Shown here: piece after piece, positions 21,801 through 33,621 of the stretch
How the letters are laid out: each line of letters opens with the position of its first letter
Position numbering within the stretch: the stretch's first letter is position 1
Origin: Cephalotrichum gorgonifer
Taxonomy: Eukaryota > Ascomycota > Sordariomycetes > Microascales > Microascaceae
Assembly: GCA_900312665.1 (NCBI GenBank)
Contig: ONZQ02000001.1
Coordinates: forward strand, 3,616,875-3,680,874
Length of the DNA stretch: 64,000 nucleotides
Reading direction: 5' to 3'
Position numbers and translations under genes: made by a program
The notes under the pieces: generated by a model
Seen by the model: the letters and a program-made list of their open reading frames with translations, nothing else
Told to the model about the DNA's origin: nothing
Database searches by the model: none

Positions 21801-22890
21801 ATGGCGCAATCCACTCCTTCGCAGCCCCCTCCCGCGGGCATGTATGTCCCCGCCCCGACTTTCTTCGCTTCTAAAACCTCCCTTTCCCCCACTAGCCTCC
21901 CGTTAGACCTTGACACCCAGGTCGCCCATTCAATCTACCTTGCCCGCGCCGGAATCCGCGGCATCGTCCTGCTAGGCAGTACGGGTGAAGCGATCCACCT
22001 TCGCACGGCCGAGCGCGCAGAAGTGCTCGTAGCCGTACGAAAGGGTCTTGACGAGGCAGGATTCAAGGACTACCCACTCATCGCGGGGACGGCGTCGCAG
22101 AATATCGACGAGACCGTCGAGCAGCTCGAGGTTGCGAAGCAAAGCGGTGCTGGGTGGGGGCTGGTGCTTGCCCCCGGGTACTTCGCGGGGGGCGTCTCTC
22201 AGGATGCCATGGCGGCTTGGTTTACAGCCGTGGCAGACCGAAGCCCCATCCCCGTTATGATGTGCGTCGTACCCTCCACCCCCAGACTCCGAGCGAGAAG
22301 CCTTAACTTCCATTTCTACCCCCTTTTTTGAAAACTGACAGTGCTTGGTTGTTAGCTACCACTACCCCGCCGTGTCAAACAACGTCAAGTTCCTCCCGTC
22401 CACCCAGGCGAAGCTCTCGACCCACCCCAACATCGTGGGCTGCAAGCTCTCCCACGGCGACGTCTCTGTCCATTGCCAGGTTTCCTCGCACCCGGACATT
22501 GACCACTCCCGCTTCCTAACTTTCACGGGACTCGGTCAGCAGCTCTTGCCCATGATGTCTGTGGGCGGCGCCGGCGCTATCGACGGCTCGGCGGGCGTCT
22601 TTCCTCGAACGCACGTGCGCCTCTGGGAGCTGTGTAGACTACCACGGCCCTCAGACGAGGAGATCGCCGAGAGGAGGCAGCTACAGTATAAGGTTAGTTG
22701 CATGGAGGAGTTGGTCAACTCGCACGGGACAGTGGGCATCAAGGAGGCGGCGTCTCGGTTGAGGGGCTTTGGTGAAGTGGATGGGGGGAGACTGCCGCTT
22801 GCGAGGGGCTTGGCAGGCGAGGGCGGGTGGGAGAGGTGGGAGGGGGTTATCTCGGCTGTGGAGGAGGAAGAGAAGAGGTTGGAGGGTTGA
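21801..22890 (+). CDS. DapA-superfamily aldolase (4-hydroxy-2-oxoglutarate aldolase-like)
   Basis: Class I aldolase of the dihydrodipicolinate synthase / N-acetylneuraminate lyase superfamily. Exons 21801-22261 and 22356-22890 give 331 residues. Visible motifs are the substrate loop LGSTGEAIHLRTAERAEV near 60 (GxxGE class), IAGTASQNIDET near 95, the tyrosine segment MIYHYPAVSNN restored by splicing at about 153-162, and the Schiff-base lysine in NIVGCKLSHGD at about residue 184. GLGQQLLPMMSVGGAGAIDG follows, as in 4-hydroxy-2-oxoglutarate aldolases. Fungi make lysine by the alpha-aminoadipate route, so a true lysine DapA role is unlikely; a catabolic 2-keto-acid aldolase (hydroxyproline, L-rhamnonate/galacturonate-type breakdown) is more plausible, but the exact substrate cannot be read from the sequence. 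The 94-bp intron has a GTGCGT donor, weaker than most here. Confidence 0.88.
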
Positions 22891-23176
22891 GGGGGTGGCG
22901 ATAGATAGGAACCGGGACGGAAACTAAATGATAAACATATATTTGTAGACTTGACACGCTTGAGGGCCTTCGCTGGTGGGCGCTGTCGTTGAAAGACATC
23001 TAGAACTGCCGGGTTCGGTATATTTGAAGCTCACAGGACCCTGGTGGTCAAGGGCAGGTTAGACGTGAAAAAAATGCGGGTGAGGCGATTCTCATGAAAG
23101 AAGCCAAAGTGCCCAACTCGTAACCTACAATCCAACCTCTCACCATCTATATCTATCAAAAGAGAGCCCATCACGA
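22891..23176. other. convergent 3' region
   Basis: Short spacer between the ends of the aldolase gene (+) and the ZIP transporter gene (-); nothing is recognised in it. Confidence 0.5.
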
Positions 23177-24709
23177 TTAAGCATCCCAAGATATGTACAG
23201 CATGATGCCGGCCCCTAGGGCAATAGCCGTGAACTGTCCCAGCGTCTTCTTCAACTCGAGACCCTTGTTGGGACCTGTCTCGAGCAACTCGGGGATGACG
23301 GCGACAGTCCCGACATAGAGGAACGTTCCCGCCGTGAAGGGGAGCAACAGGTCGCCCCAAAACTGCGTAATTCCAATCGTCAGAAGAAGAAGAAAAAAGA
23401 GAATACCAGCCCACCGCCCGATGGGATGAAAAGAACGAACTTACCAGGCTGGTTCCCCAGAGACCCCCGGTCATTGAAATCCCCCCTTCCGCACCCGAGC
23501 CACCGGACTCCTGGATGAGGATCCCGATAATAGTGCCGAGGAAGGCGCCGATGGCTGTCACGAACTGCGCACCCATGGCGGCGCGCTTGGAGAAGCCGGA
23601 TTGGACGAGGAGGGCGAAGTCGCCGACCTCGTGGGGGATCTCGTGGAGGAAGACGGCGAGAGTGGTGCTGGCGCCGACGGTGGGGGAGGCGTAGAAGCTC
23701 GCAGACATGGCGAGGCCGTCAGTTATGTTGTGGGTGAAGTCGGCGCTGGGGGAAGCATGTCAGTTTTTTTTTCTCTCGGAGGTAGAGAGAGGTAGGAGAT
23801 AGTGGAGGTATCTGATAGAGAGAGGGATAGACATGACGTGCGAGTGATGTTGGGAACGTACATTAGGTTGAGGAGACCCCCGAGCTTCATGCTTTGGCTG
23901 GGACCCGAGTTCTCAACGGGTTCCGGCGCCGCCACCGTGGACCCGGCCTTCTTCTTACGCGACTTGGTGCCGGACTTGCCGGTATCGACGCTCGAAGAGA
24001 CAGCGGACGCGTCCTCCTCGGCATGGGCGTGCCCGTGAGAATGATCGTGCCCCGCGCCCCCGGTAGCAATCCTCAGCCCCTTGTCCATTGCCACGAAGGT
24101 CATGAATCCGACCAGGATAGCGAGCCCCAGGAGCAAGTTCCTATTCGGCTCGACGAGCACGAACTTCGCCTTCCCGGGCTCCGGCTCGCCCAGGAAGATC
24201 TCGGGGAGGAGGTGGAACAGGGTGTCGCCCATGAGCCCGCCCACGGCGAAGGCGACCATGATGGTCAGAGACGACGGGTCGATGTTGGTGGGGCACAGGG
24301 CAAGCAGGAAGTTGGGGGGCCCCGAGATGTAGAGCGTCGCGAGCAGGGCGTTGACGGCGGGGCTTCCGGGAAAGAGCACGGCGAAGACGCGGGAGCTGAG
24401 GGAGTTCTCATCGTCGGCCGCCAAGGCCTTGTGGGCGTTGAGGTCCTGGACAATTGAGCATGTCTTTGTTGTTGCTAGTTAGTGCGAGCCCGGCCAGGAT
24501 TGGGTATGGAATCTATGGTGTCGTGGACAAGGGGGGGTACGGGGATATAAAAGATCTGAGGCTGGGCGCGCCGGGAGACGTACCTCGAGCTTCGCGTCAA
24601 TATCCTCAAGACTGAGGTCTCCAATTGAGGCCACCTTGGATGCGGCACCGAGGACGAGAGCCGTTTGGGCGAGGAGCAGGGCCCATCGCAGGGTAGCCGA
24701 GGAACGCAT
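23177..24709 (-). CDS. YKE4: ZIP family zinc transporter, Yke4/KE4-like
   Basis: Zinc transporter of the ZIP (SLC39) family, LIV-1/KE4 branch, likely of the ER or secretory pathway. Four exons on the minus strand (24709-24584, 24445-23862, 23745-23445, 23362-23177) give 398 residues. An N-terminal signal peptide (MRSSATLRWALLLAQTALVL) precedes a luminal stretch. Membrane helices follow, including TIMVAFAVGGLMGDTLFHLL and RNLLLGLAILVGFMTFVAM. A histidine-rich cytosolic loop GHDHSHGHAHAEED lies at about residues 173-186. Metal-site motifs HNITDG (about 242-247) and HEIPHEVGD (about 271-279) are restored or kept across splices and are the KE4/LIV-1 signatures in helices IV and V. Introns of 138, 116 and 82 bp have donors GTACGT, GTACGT and GTAAGT. 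Targeting (ER versus plasma membrane) is inference from family and signal peptide. Confidence 0.92.
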
Positions 24710-26400
24710 TGCTTTCTCTCACTTCCTTTCCCCGGGGCTGTAAGTTCTTCTGGCTCAACAGTTGCTAGTATTCAGGACTCCGTAGCACTGAAGGTGAGGT
24801 GGCTGTCAAAATGTGTCTTGGGTGGGATGCCAGCTATGAGTACGGGGATAAGCAGCTGGAATTCGCGGGACCCCGACGTCGGCGCCATCCGTTATCGCAC
24901 TGTCGAGCATCTTTGATAACAAACATCCTTGTATACATGTAATGCTTGTACCTTGGATGGCGTAGGTGACCCCTTGAGCTGGAAGCCATCTATAACTGTT
25001 TTCATTGTGGGATAAAATCCAACCAGGCTTTGAGGCTTTCTAGAGAAACTGTTCTACGATAGCTTGGAAATAAGTTTAATCGCCTTAATACTGCGTACCG
25101 AAGTTGCGGAAGGTAACGCATCAAACACGGCGAGTATCATATTATACTATTACATGTGAAGGGTGTTAGTCATCAAGACTAGGCGGCAAGACACATTGCC
25201 ATATTAATGTTGCTAAATGATTCAAGTAATATAACAAAACGCGGGAATATTTGCTAGCCAAATGTCGTCGACCTGGTTTACATTAGTACATCTATATACA
25301 AGTGAGCAGTTCTTCCCTCGCGACCATAACACGACTTGGACTTGACTCAAATGTTCCTGCCCAGTGGGCTTTATTTGTTCCGAAAAGGCCCTGGGGTTCA
25401 TCAGATGCCGTGGCGTGCATACAGAGACGGTGGAAGGGTCTCACATACTTCAATGTATGCTCATACGAGAACGAACAGGATGTGGTTTTCGTGGGTGGGG
25501 TCACAAACGTGAACTTGGAATGCTATGCGCGTGGGCCTAGTTTTACCTGGGTTCTAGGATTAGAGTAGTGCAAGCCTTGTACTGTACGGCGTTTCCAAGT
25601 ATTTATTTAGTAAGGGAGGGCTCGTATTAAGCAGTCGGAATGATTGCCGCATATTGCAAGTGCTCGTATAGCCAGGTATGGAATATGGTACCGAGATGCA
25701 GTTCCCGGTTAATCCTACGTCACTTCCAGGTTCGAGAAGAACAATTGCGCTCGCTTGGGACACAAGGGACGAGCCGCGGATTTCATGTGCCACCCGTCCA
25801 TATCATAGCATTCGGCGCTTGGCCTCCCCTAAAAAAAAAATCTACTGTATGCTATCCTTACAATCCTGCTAATAATTTTATGTCAAAGCTTCGTTCGCCA
25901 AAAATAGATAGGACGGGGAGGGGAGAGGGAAACTAAAGTGATGGTGATGGTATGGTTGCTCAGTGATTGTTTGTACTACAATACAAGTGTGGTTGTACCT
26001 GATTGTACTCCGTTCCTGACGTTAGACCTGCCGCCAACATCCAATCCAAACGGCCCATGCGCCGCCAACCTGCCTAATCGAGATGCACTATCAACGGCCC
26101 TCCGTCACTGATTGCCCCACACACGCTTGTTGTTCCTCTCTGGATTTCTTCCAACTACCCCAGTAATTCTCCGTACTCCGGGAACTATGGTTATACTCAA
26201 ATTGTATTACTAGAATACATCCCAATCGGACCTTGAGTCCTCTACTCTTCTTCACCCGGGGCCGCCCTAGTCTCTCTTTTTCCACTCTGACCTCGTTTGT
26301 CGATTTCCTACAATAACGTTTGAGTCGACACATCTCAGAACCGTGTCCTCCTCCCTCAAACATATCGATCGGGCTCTGTCCATATTCTCTCTGTTTCGTA
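24710..26400. other. intergenic, about 1.7 kb
   Basis: This is a divergent region holding the promoters of the ZIP transporter (-) and the GH17 glucanase (+). The central part (24900-25950) is noticeably AT-richer than the genes and has an A9-10 run near 25832. Short open frames exist on both strands but none has family features or splice partners. Confidence 0.5.
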
Positions 26401-27932
26401 ATGCGCCCCGTCCTGGGGTCCCTGGCCCTAGCAGCCGCCGTCTCGACGGCTTCGGCCGCCTTCCAGGGCTTCAACTACGGTAATACATTCACAAACGGCC
26501 AGGCCAAGGTGCAATCCGACTTCGAGGCCGAGTTCAAGACCGCGCAGGGACTCAAGGGTACCAATGGCGCCTTCAAGAGCGCCCGCCTCTACACCATGGT
26601 GGTAATTATCCTCCGTCTTCCCCTACCCTCTCTACCCCTCCACCTCTCCACCGCGCAGCAAGGCATGGCTAACATGGGGTGGGCGGATAGCAAGGAAACA
26701 CCAAACAGGGCGTGATCGAAGCCATCCCCGCCGCCATAAAGACCAAGACGTCAGTCCTCCTAGGCCTCTGGGCCTCCGCCGGCTCAGAAACCTTCAACAA
26801 CGAGATCACCGCCCTCAAGACGGCCATATCGCAGTATGGCGACGACCTGGCGCCACTGGTGGCCGGCATATCCGTCGGAAGCGAGGATCTCTACCGCGCC
26901 TCGCCCGTCGGCATCGCGGCGGGGGAATTCGCCGGCGCGGACCCTAACACCCTAGTGAACTACATCGACATGGTGCGCGACGCGATCCGCGGGACGCCGC
27001 TCCAGGGGGCCAAGATCGGGCACGTGGATACCTGGACGGCCTACGTGAACGGGTCTAACTCCGCCGTTATCGAGGCGTGCGACTGGATCGGCATGGACGC
27101 CTATCCGTACTTCGAGGACACGCATCCCAACGAGGTATCCAATGGCGCGAACCTCTTCCGCGACGCGCTCGGCGCGACGAAGGCCGCCGGGGGAGGGAAG
27201 GAGGTCTGGATCACCGAGACGGGATGGCCCGTCAGTGGGAAGAAGTTCGGCTCCGCGGTGCCCTCTCCGGACAACGCCCGGAAGTTCTGGAGGGACGTGG
27301 GGTGTCCGATGTTCGGGGTGACGAATGTCTGGTGGTATACACTGCGGGACGCTGCACCCGATACCCCGAACCCGAGCTTTGGAGTCGTCGGACCGAAAGG
27401 GAACGAAACTTTGTATGACCTCTCGTGCGAGGGCATTTCGTAAGTACCGGTTTCCTGCTTAATCCGTAAGGAGCGTTGACGGTGCCGGTAGGCTGACCTC
27501 TGGTTTCGAAGTGCCGGTGGCAACGACGATAGCAATGATTCTGGTAACTCCAGCGACGACGACGACAGCAATGGTAGCACCAATGATGGCGGTAGCAATG
27601 GCAGCAACAATGGCTCCGCCAACGAGGATGGCGATGATTCCTCCAACGGCAGTGGAGGCAATGGGGATGAGGACACTGGTAGTTCGAACAACTCTAGCGA
27701 CTCGGACAGCGGATCAGACGACGGTGGGTCAAGCAGCGGCGGTGACAACTCGGGCGGATCCGGATCGGACTCTACCTCGGGCTCCGGCTCTAACTCTAAT
27801 TCTGACGCCGGCTCTGGATCGGGGACAGACGAGGGAGCCGAGGATGAGGGGGACGGACACAGCGGCTCCACCCACCTCAATTCGATCGGAGCCTCCGTCG
27901 TGGCCATACTCGGGGCCGTTGCGCTACTTTAA
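26401..27932 (+). CDS. eglC: GPI-anchored GH17 beta-1,3-glucan hydrolase (EglC-like)
   Basis: Cell-wall glucan endo-1,3-beta-glucosidase of glycoside hydrolase family 17. Exons 26401-26601, 26691-27439 and 27512-27932 give 456 residues. A signal peptide (MRPVLGSLALAAAVSTASA) is followed by the mature start FQGFNYGNTFTNGQA. Family motifs are RLYTMVQGNTKQGVIEAIPA (restored by splicing), GISVGSEDLYR with acid/base Glu about 132, and VWITETGWPVSG with nucleophile Glu about 243. The third exon codes for a highly repetitive S/G/N/D tail, probably a stretched spacer across the wall, ending in the hydrophobic LNSIGASVVAILGAVALL that fits a GPI-attachment signal. Introns of 89 and 72 bp have CTAAC and CTGAC branch points. 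EglC-type rather than Bgl2-type is suggested by the serine-rich tail and GPI signal. Confidence 0.93.
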
Positions 27933-28435
27933 GCGCTGATGCCCGTTTTCCCACAACAGCACCGGCAACAACCCCCCTGTTGGCCCCCGTCACACTTTGC
28001 TTGCGGAGGGCAACCTAACATCTTGTAATTCATGCGTGTGTGTTATCTTTCTTCAGGGCTGGCATGGAGTTTGACGGTAGATGGTCTTATTTTTTTTTTA
28101 TGATGAGGCGAGGCGGGAACCTCGCAAGTTGCGTTCGTTGCAACGGACGCCATCTTGGGAATTTAGGAATGGCTAATAACTATTAGAGCACTGGGTGAAG
28201 GAAAAGAATGGCGCTTTAATTCGGAACTTAATCTAGGCGTATCCATCGTCAATCACGCTCTCTCGTTTCTCATCATCGTGAAATACATCTCCTCTCCTGT
28301 CTAGCCCCTGGTTCCCGTACGGTACTATCCCAATCGGCATAACTGATCAACACAGGTAAAGCATCTTGTGAAGCGCATCATCCCGTAGAAGCGATGCGCC
28401 CCTCCCCTGCCCAAAGAAAAAAGAAAACCCGCTAT
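27933..28435. other. convergent 3' region of the glucanase and TSC1
   Basis: This is about 500 bases between genes that end towards each other. It has a T8-9 run near 28090, and no coding sequence is seen. Confidence 0.5.
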
Positions 28436-31400
28436 TTAGGCAATGTGGAAGTTCCTCATCCCCCTTAGCGCCCCCATCTTCTTGTCTTTCTTATCTGACC
28501 CCTCCTGGCCCTTCTTGTCCTTCCCGTCCTTCTTCTCCTTGCCTTCCTTGCGGACTCGGTTCCCGACACCGCCTGGCGAAGTGTTAGTTTGCTCCACCAA
28601 CATGGAGTATTCTACGATAAGGGACAGTGGGGGGTTCTAGGCAGCGGGCAGCGGTGGTCTTGAGTAAACGTACCTCTACCATAGAATTTAGGATCGGTGC
28701 TGGGACCAGGCACAACAGGCACACCACCCGTAGCCTCTGCCGTGCCTCCCGGCAAGGGCCGCACCCTGGATTCCAGAGGAGGCGTAGCGTTGTAGGAGGA
28801 TGTGGCCTCGAAGTCCTCGTGACCAGAGACCTCCCGCTGGAACCGCGCGCGTGCCTGCGTGGGGCTTGATGACATCGGCGATCGCTGTCCTGCGGCGTCC
28901 TCGCCGCTAAGGTACCGGGGTATTTCGGATCTGCCGGGCTGACTGGTGCTTGGAGCGGGATCGCACTGCATGTCGAGGAGGGACGACTGGAGGATAGTGT
29001 ATTTCCTCGTGAGAAGGTCGTATTGCTTCTGCAGCTCCGCTTGCTTCGCTCTACTTGCCGACAGCGCAGCCTCGACGGCGCCACTCGACGAGGTCAAGGG
29101 CTTGTCACCTTGTGCGTCGTACGCGTGGGGCGCCGCTCTAGACTTCAGCGCCGCGATCTGCGACTCGTAGGCCTCCTTCGCCCGTTCAAGCTCCTGCTCC
29201 TGGGCCGCCAGCTTGGCGTTGAGAAGCTCGACCTGGATTTCCGCGCTAGTGGCATCCTCGATGGCCTGCTTTATTTGTGCCTCCTTAGCCTGGAAATCCC
29301 GCTCCGTGACGGTAAGCCTCCCGACCTCCGACCTCATCCGGTCTATCTCAGACTTGTCGATCTCGTAAGACTGGATGTTCTGCTTCCAGTTCAACTCGCG
29401 GGCCTCGAACGCGCACACCTGCGCCTTCAGCTCGTCGCACTCCGTCCTGCTTCTCTCAAGCTCGCGCTCGAGTTCCTCCCCGCGCGCCTTTGTTTTCTTG
29501 GCTTCCTCCCGCAGCGTCTTCAGCTTGGCGGCGAGGTCGGTCTCCCACTTCTTCGCAAGGGCGCGTCCCTTTTCGGACTCCCTCCTGACCTGCATCTCGG
29601 CGTTCTTGGCTTCTTCGAACCGGCTCTTGAGGTTCCGGTTGGCGAGGATAAGGTTTTGCATTTCGGCCTCGGAGGCCGCTTCTTTAACTTGACGCCTGCG
29701 CAACTCACCCATGTGGGCCATGTGTTGCAGCTTCAAGTGTCTCTCAAAACCGAGCTCGGTTTGTAGTAAGATGATCTCTCTGCGTAGCTGGGATACCACC
29801 TGGGAGTTTATGTCCGCGTTAGATACGAGGGAGCTTGCCGTCCTGGGCCGCGACATGACCTGAGCGCCGCCACCCGCTCCCTCTACACTCAACTCGTGTT
29901 GACTGATGGATGGCGAGGGGGCGCTGTCATTGGCTTCGGACTTGAGACTTCTGCGTATGAGATCCTGGAGCTGGGTTTGTGATGGGGATATGTGGAGGTG
30001 AGCTGGTAATGTTGGACTGTCTCCCCCTGCGATACCGTGGCTTTGTGTGCCAGCCGAATCCACGTTCGGTAACTCGCCAGGTCTATAACCCGGATCGGCC
30101 GCATTGCCACTAAGGAGGGCAAGGTCTGGTATACTGCGGCTGGCCTCGTCGTGTAAAAACAAGCTAGACCTCCTGGGGGCATCCTCGGTCTTCTCGGGCC
30201 CAGGTTGATACTCCATAATACACAGGGCCGTACACTCCGCAACCACCTCGGCTGGTTCGCTTGACTGCCAGCGCCCGTGGTCCGTCTTCTCAGATTCTAT
30301 CGTAAGATGGTAGAAATTAGGATGTAATAGGTGCCCACGCCGAAACTCTTCTGATTTGTGCCTGATTTCCGAGGGCTGGACTTCCACGGAATCGGCGTTG
30401 GGGTCGTTCGCATGGCGAAGATAGCGATAAGGTTTTCTGATATAGTCCATGAAGTTTATGGGGTAGAGCCCGTAGAGGATTGTGAAGTAGTTTCGGAGAG
30501 ATGGGATATCGCGTCCATCAAATTCGGAGGAGTAGGGGCAGACCTCCCACCCGGCGGAATCTGCCAAGGGCCTCGGATAGGCTTGCTCATTCTGAGGTTC
30601 CCCAGGTTCCGTGCGTTCGCGGTGCCAGAATAGCAACCTGGCGTAAATGTTGAAAAGAGTTGGGAGGTGGGGGACTAGCGAGCTTGGGGTATGCGGTAAG
30701 AGCATCGTCAGGGTTGTCAGTGTCAAGGAGACAACCGTCGTCGAGGTATCGAGCCGAAGGCAGCGTAGAAGGTTATTGAACAAAGGAGTGTCGAGGACTT
30801 CGTATAGGTGAGGCGGCTGGGTTTGGATGAACTCGCAAAGGAGAGTCGCCATTCGCATTCGGTACTCTGACTTGACAAAAAACGTGTCCAGAATGGTCAG
30901 GAAGTCCTGTTGGCTCGTCAGCAACCCGCAGCATATGGCAACTTTCTACACCGTACTGCTTACCTTTGGCCTCCTCTTCCCGTAGAAGACCAGCGAATCC
31001 CGAAGACTTTTTTCAATAGTATCCGCAGAGCTTCTTAGCGAGGTGCCTTGATAGTGCTCTAGCCACATTGACATCACGCGCCTCACGAAAGGGTTCATCA
31101 CACGGCCACTGCCCTCTTCGCCCGATTGAATATCGTCCAGCGATAAGAGATTCAGGAGTGATGAGAAACATTCTGACATCAAGCCCCTCTCGGATGAAAA
31201 GTGGACTTCAATCGCATTCCCTAGCAAGTCCCACCACTGCATTATTCGGGAAGGGGTCCGTAAGACGGGTAGAAGTCGGGAGTATACTGCGACGAAGCCG
31301 GCGAGACGTTCGGGGTGGCCGGCCACGTGGCTGTTGTACGCAGAGAGAAGCACATCGTGGAGTCTTTCCGAGTTGGAATCGTCGTATTTCTCATGTTTGC

Positions 31401-31626
31401 GGAGGTAACTCTCAAGGACCTCGTCCAGGTCTTCTGGTAGAGGAATTCTCAGGGTCGGGATATGTGTACTCAGTGTCTTGGAAAGGGACTTGAGAGTCCT
31501 AGTATATCAAGGTGTCCGTTAGAATGACGCTACCCTCTGGAGAGTCGAGGAGGTGCTCCGAAGGGAGGAAACAAAATGGCAGGCAGGGCTGAACACCGCG
31601 CTAGCTACATACCCAGGGCTCGACAT
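28436..31626 (-). CDS. TSC1: hamartin / TSC1 homologue
   Basis: Scaffold subunit of the tuberous sclerosis complex; with tuberin (TSC2) it restrains the GTPase Rheb and hence TOR-driven growth. Four exons on the minus strand: 31626-31613 (14 bases), 31498-30964, 30906-28674, and a last exon ending at 28436. The N-terminal helical repeat region reads LSTHIPTLRIPLPEDLDEV then RHVAGHPERLAG-type hamartin sequence and DFLTILDTFFVKSEYRMRMA; the C-terminal half is a long coiled coil (about residues 480-760), as expected. The tail turns lysine-rich and ends MGALRGMRNFHIA. The final acceptor is ambiguous: the strong branch/CAG site would start the exon at 28573 but breaks the frame, whereas a GAG acceptor starting at 28554 keeps it and gives about 966 residues. 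Intron 2 is only 57 bp. Confidence 0.88.
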
Positions 31627-32331
31627 CGTTACATCTCAGGAAGGAGGTTGGAAGGAGGCGGTGTTTGACGGTTAATGGACAGTGGGATCTTGCCGCCGTT
31701 GCGCAGCTCGTGTGGGCAAGCTTTGAGTTACTGTGTTGTCTTGGTTGATGTGAAGCTTGGATGAAATCTGCGGGTATCGCTCTGCAGAGCATGCCATTTT
31801 CTGATTGCTCAAATTCCCCCACCAGTTGCAGCTGTAGCCAACCCCGCACCACCTCCCCCCATAAGTGCATGCATGTGGTGTCCAAAACCTGGGGGAACGT
31901 AACTACTGTAATACGTACGGAGGGCTAAAGTATTAATTCAGCTTCCTGGTAGGCTATGGTTCCCCACTTGGACAGCACCCGCTATGATGATTTCTCAATA
32001 CAAGCTCTCTTCGCCTGTTACTGAGTGACAACGATACTCCCAGGTTTTAACTTTCTGGAGTGTTTACTCCAGGTCATCATCTCAACGCACTGTATGTTCA
32101 GCGCGAGTACGGAGTACAGAGTATGATCATGCTACAAGTAGATGGATGCGCGTGGCTTGTTCACGCAGCGCTCTTGCCTCCGTAATCTTTGAGGGCAAGG
32201 ACTAAGGAATCCGGTTCTGCATGGGAATGCTCGTCGTGTATGTCCCTGTTTCACAGTTCCTGTTTGCAGGCCATCCTAATTGGAACGAAGACTAAAAGCT
32301 CCGAGTCCAGAAACCCTTACTCATAGACACG
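31627..32331. other. divergent intergenic region, TSC1 and HNH gene promoters
   Basis: This is about 700 bases between two genes read outward. I see no gene in it. Around 32100-32120 there are paired GAGTAC and GTACAGAGTA elements related to the GTAC motif class. Confidence 0.5.
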
Positions 32332-33621
32332 ATGGAGGCACCGCTGCCACCACACTTTCAACTTGGAGAAGAGGCAGGGGAACCCACGGCTGATGGACAA
32401 ATCCTCGCCGACGAGGCCGGCCGTATTCTCTCTGAGTACATACCCCAAAACCACCAAGACGATACTCGGCGGGTCCTAAGGGCTTTTCTCGACTGTCTGC
32501 CTCTGCGAGGACAGCAGAACCTCGTACAAGACATCCTCTCTCAGGCGAACAACCCCTCCCAACTCCGGCAGACCCGTAACTTCCTCGTTGATGCCGTATT
32601 GAAGCCTAGTACGTCACCTAACACAATGTGCATATGAAAGTCGTGGAACTAAGAGGTGTTATTACAGTGAAAACAGCCGGAGCGCGGGGCAGCCGATCGA
32701 CGCCGATATCAAAACCTCCCGAGGTCGAGGAACTAGAGGAGATCGAAGAGATTTCGGGAGGCATAGAGCCCTCCACCAGAAATGACCAGGGGTCCCTGAA
32801 GAGTCGGTGCCTTCGGCGCGACGGGTTCCGTTGCCTCATAACGGGGGTGTACGATAAGGATTCCGTTGACAAGCGTCTCATTAACTTACCCGAGGGTGGA
32901 GTCACTACTTTTACCAATTGCGCTCACATCCTCCCTTTCTCGCTTAGGGACTTTGAAAGGGAGCGATCGCGAGAGGTGAGTAATATGTTGTTCTTGATTA
33001 TATGTCTCTCCTCGTCGGAGTCCGTGGCTAGGCCCGACTAAGACGACGATTTATAGGTCAGCAACAAAGCGACGATTTGGTACGCTCTGTACCGATATTT
33101 CCCATACTTACGAGGCAGAATTGGGCCAGCTTCCATAAATCAAGGACCAAACGCTATAACCTTGGATTCTGGAGTCCATATCTATTTTGGTAAATTCGAG
33201 ATCGTCCTTGATGGAGTGGAGGGGGTAAGTTGCCCCTGTTGCTAACAGAAAACTCCTTACGTCTCCATACGATCCGCTCCTTTTTGGGTTCCCATAGCTA
33301 CCAGCAGCTTAACTAACACCTTTGGCTGGAAAGATGGCCGACTCCTATCTTGTCACTCCCCTCGAGACTACAGCGACAACCACCCCTCCCACGTTCCCCG
33401 TTAGACAGGCCATTTCGCTCGCTTCAAGCGATGACACGATACCACCACCATCCCCGGGTTTCCTGGACGTACACTCTCGTATCGGCCGGATCCTGGAGGT
33501 GAGTGGTATCGGGGTGAAGATTGAAGACTGCCTTGAACTTTCATACACAAGAAACATCGCCCCAGACGGTTCTACGGCCCTTGAAGATATTCTATCTAGG
33601 CAGTTATTAACTAATATCTAG
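32332..33621 (+). CDS. HNH nuclease domain protein of fungal type
   Basis: A Pezizomycotina HNH_2-type protein of unknown role. Exons 32332-32608, 32668-32975, 33057-33224 and 33334-33621 form one frame of 346 residues. The N-terminal third is helical (ILSEYIPQNHQDDTRRVLRA). The HNH part opens with SRCLRRDGFRCLITGVYD, a CxxT/C zinc-ribbon-like start, and continues FTNCAHILPFSLRDFE, where NCAH is the HNH histidine segment. A domain end WYALYRYF and NAITLDSGVHIYFGKFEI follows, and the C-terminus has PPPSPGFLDVHSRIGRILEV, which is the tail usually seen in these fungal proteins. The last intron (33225-33333) has a strong TTAACTAACACC branch point. Members often occur as dispersed, lineage-variable paralogues. 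Nuclease activity itself is not shown by sequence. Confidence 0.82.

Noticed and set aside
21801..22890. Reading this gene as lysine biosynthesis dapA
   Set aside because: Fungi lack the diaminopimelate route; the superfamily assignment is kept but not the pathway.
27101..27907. 268-codon antisense frame over the glucanase gene
   Set aside because: It is a composition shadow: its P/S/E-rich sequence is the reverse complement of the S/G/D repeat exon of the sense gene.
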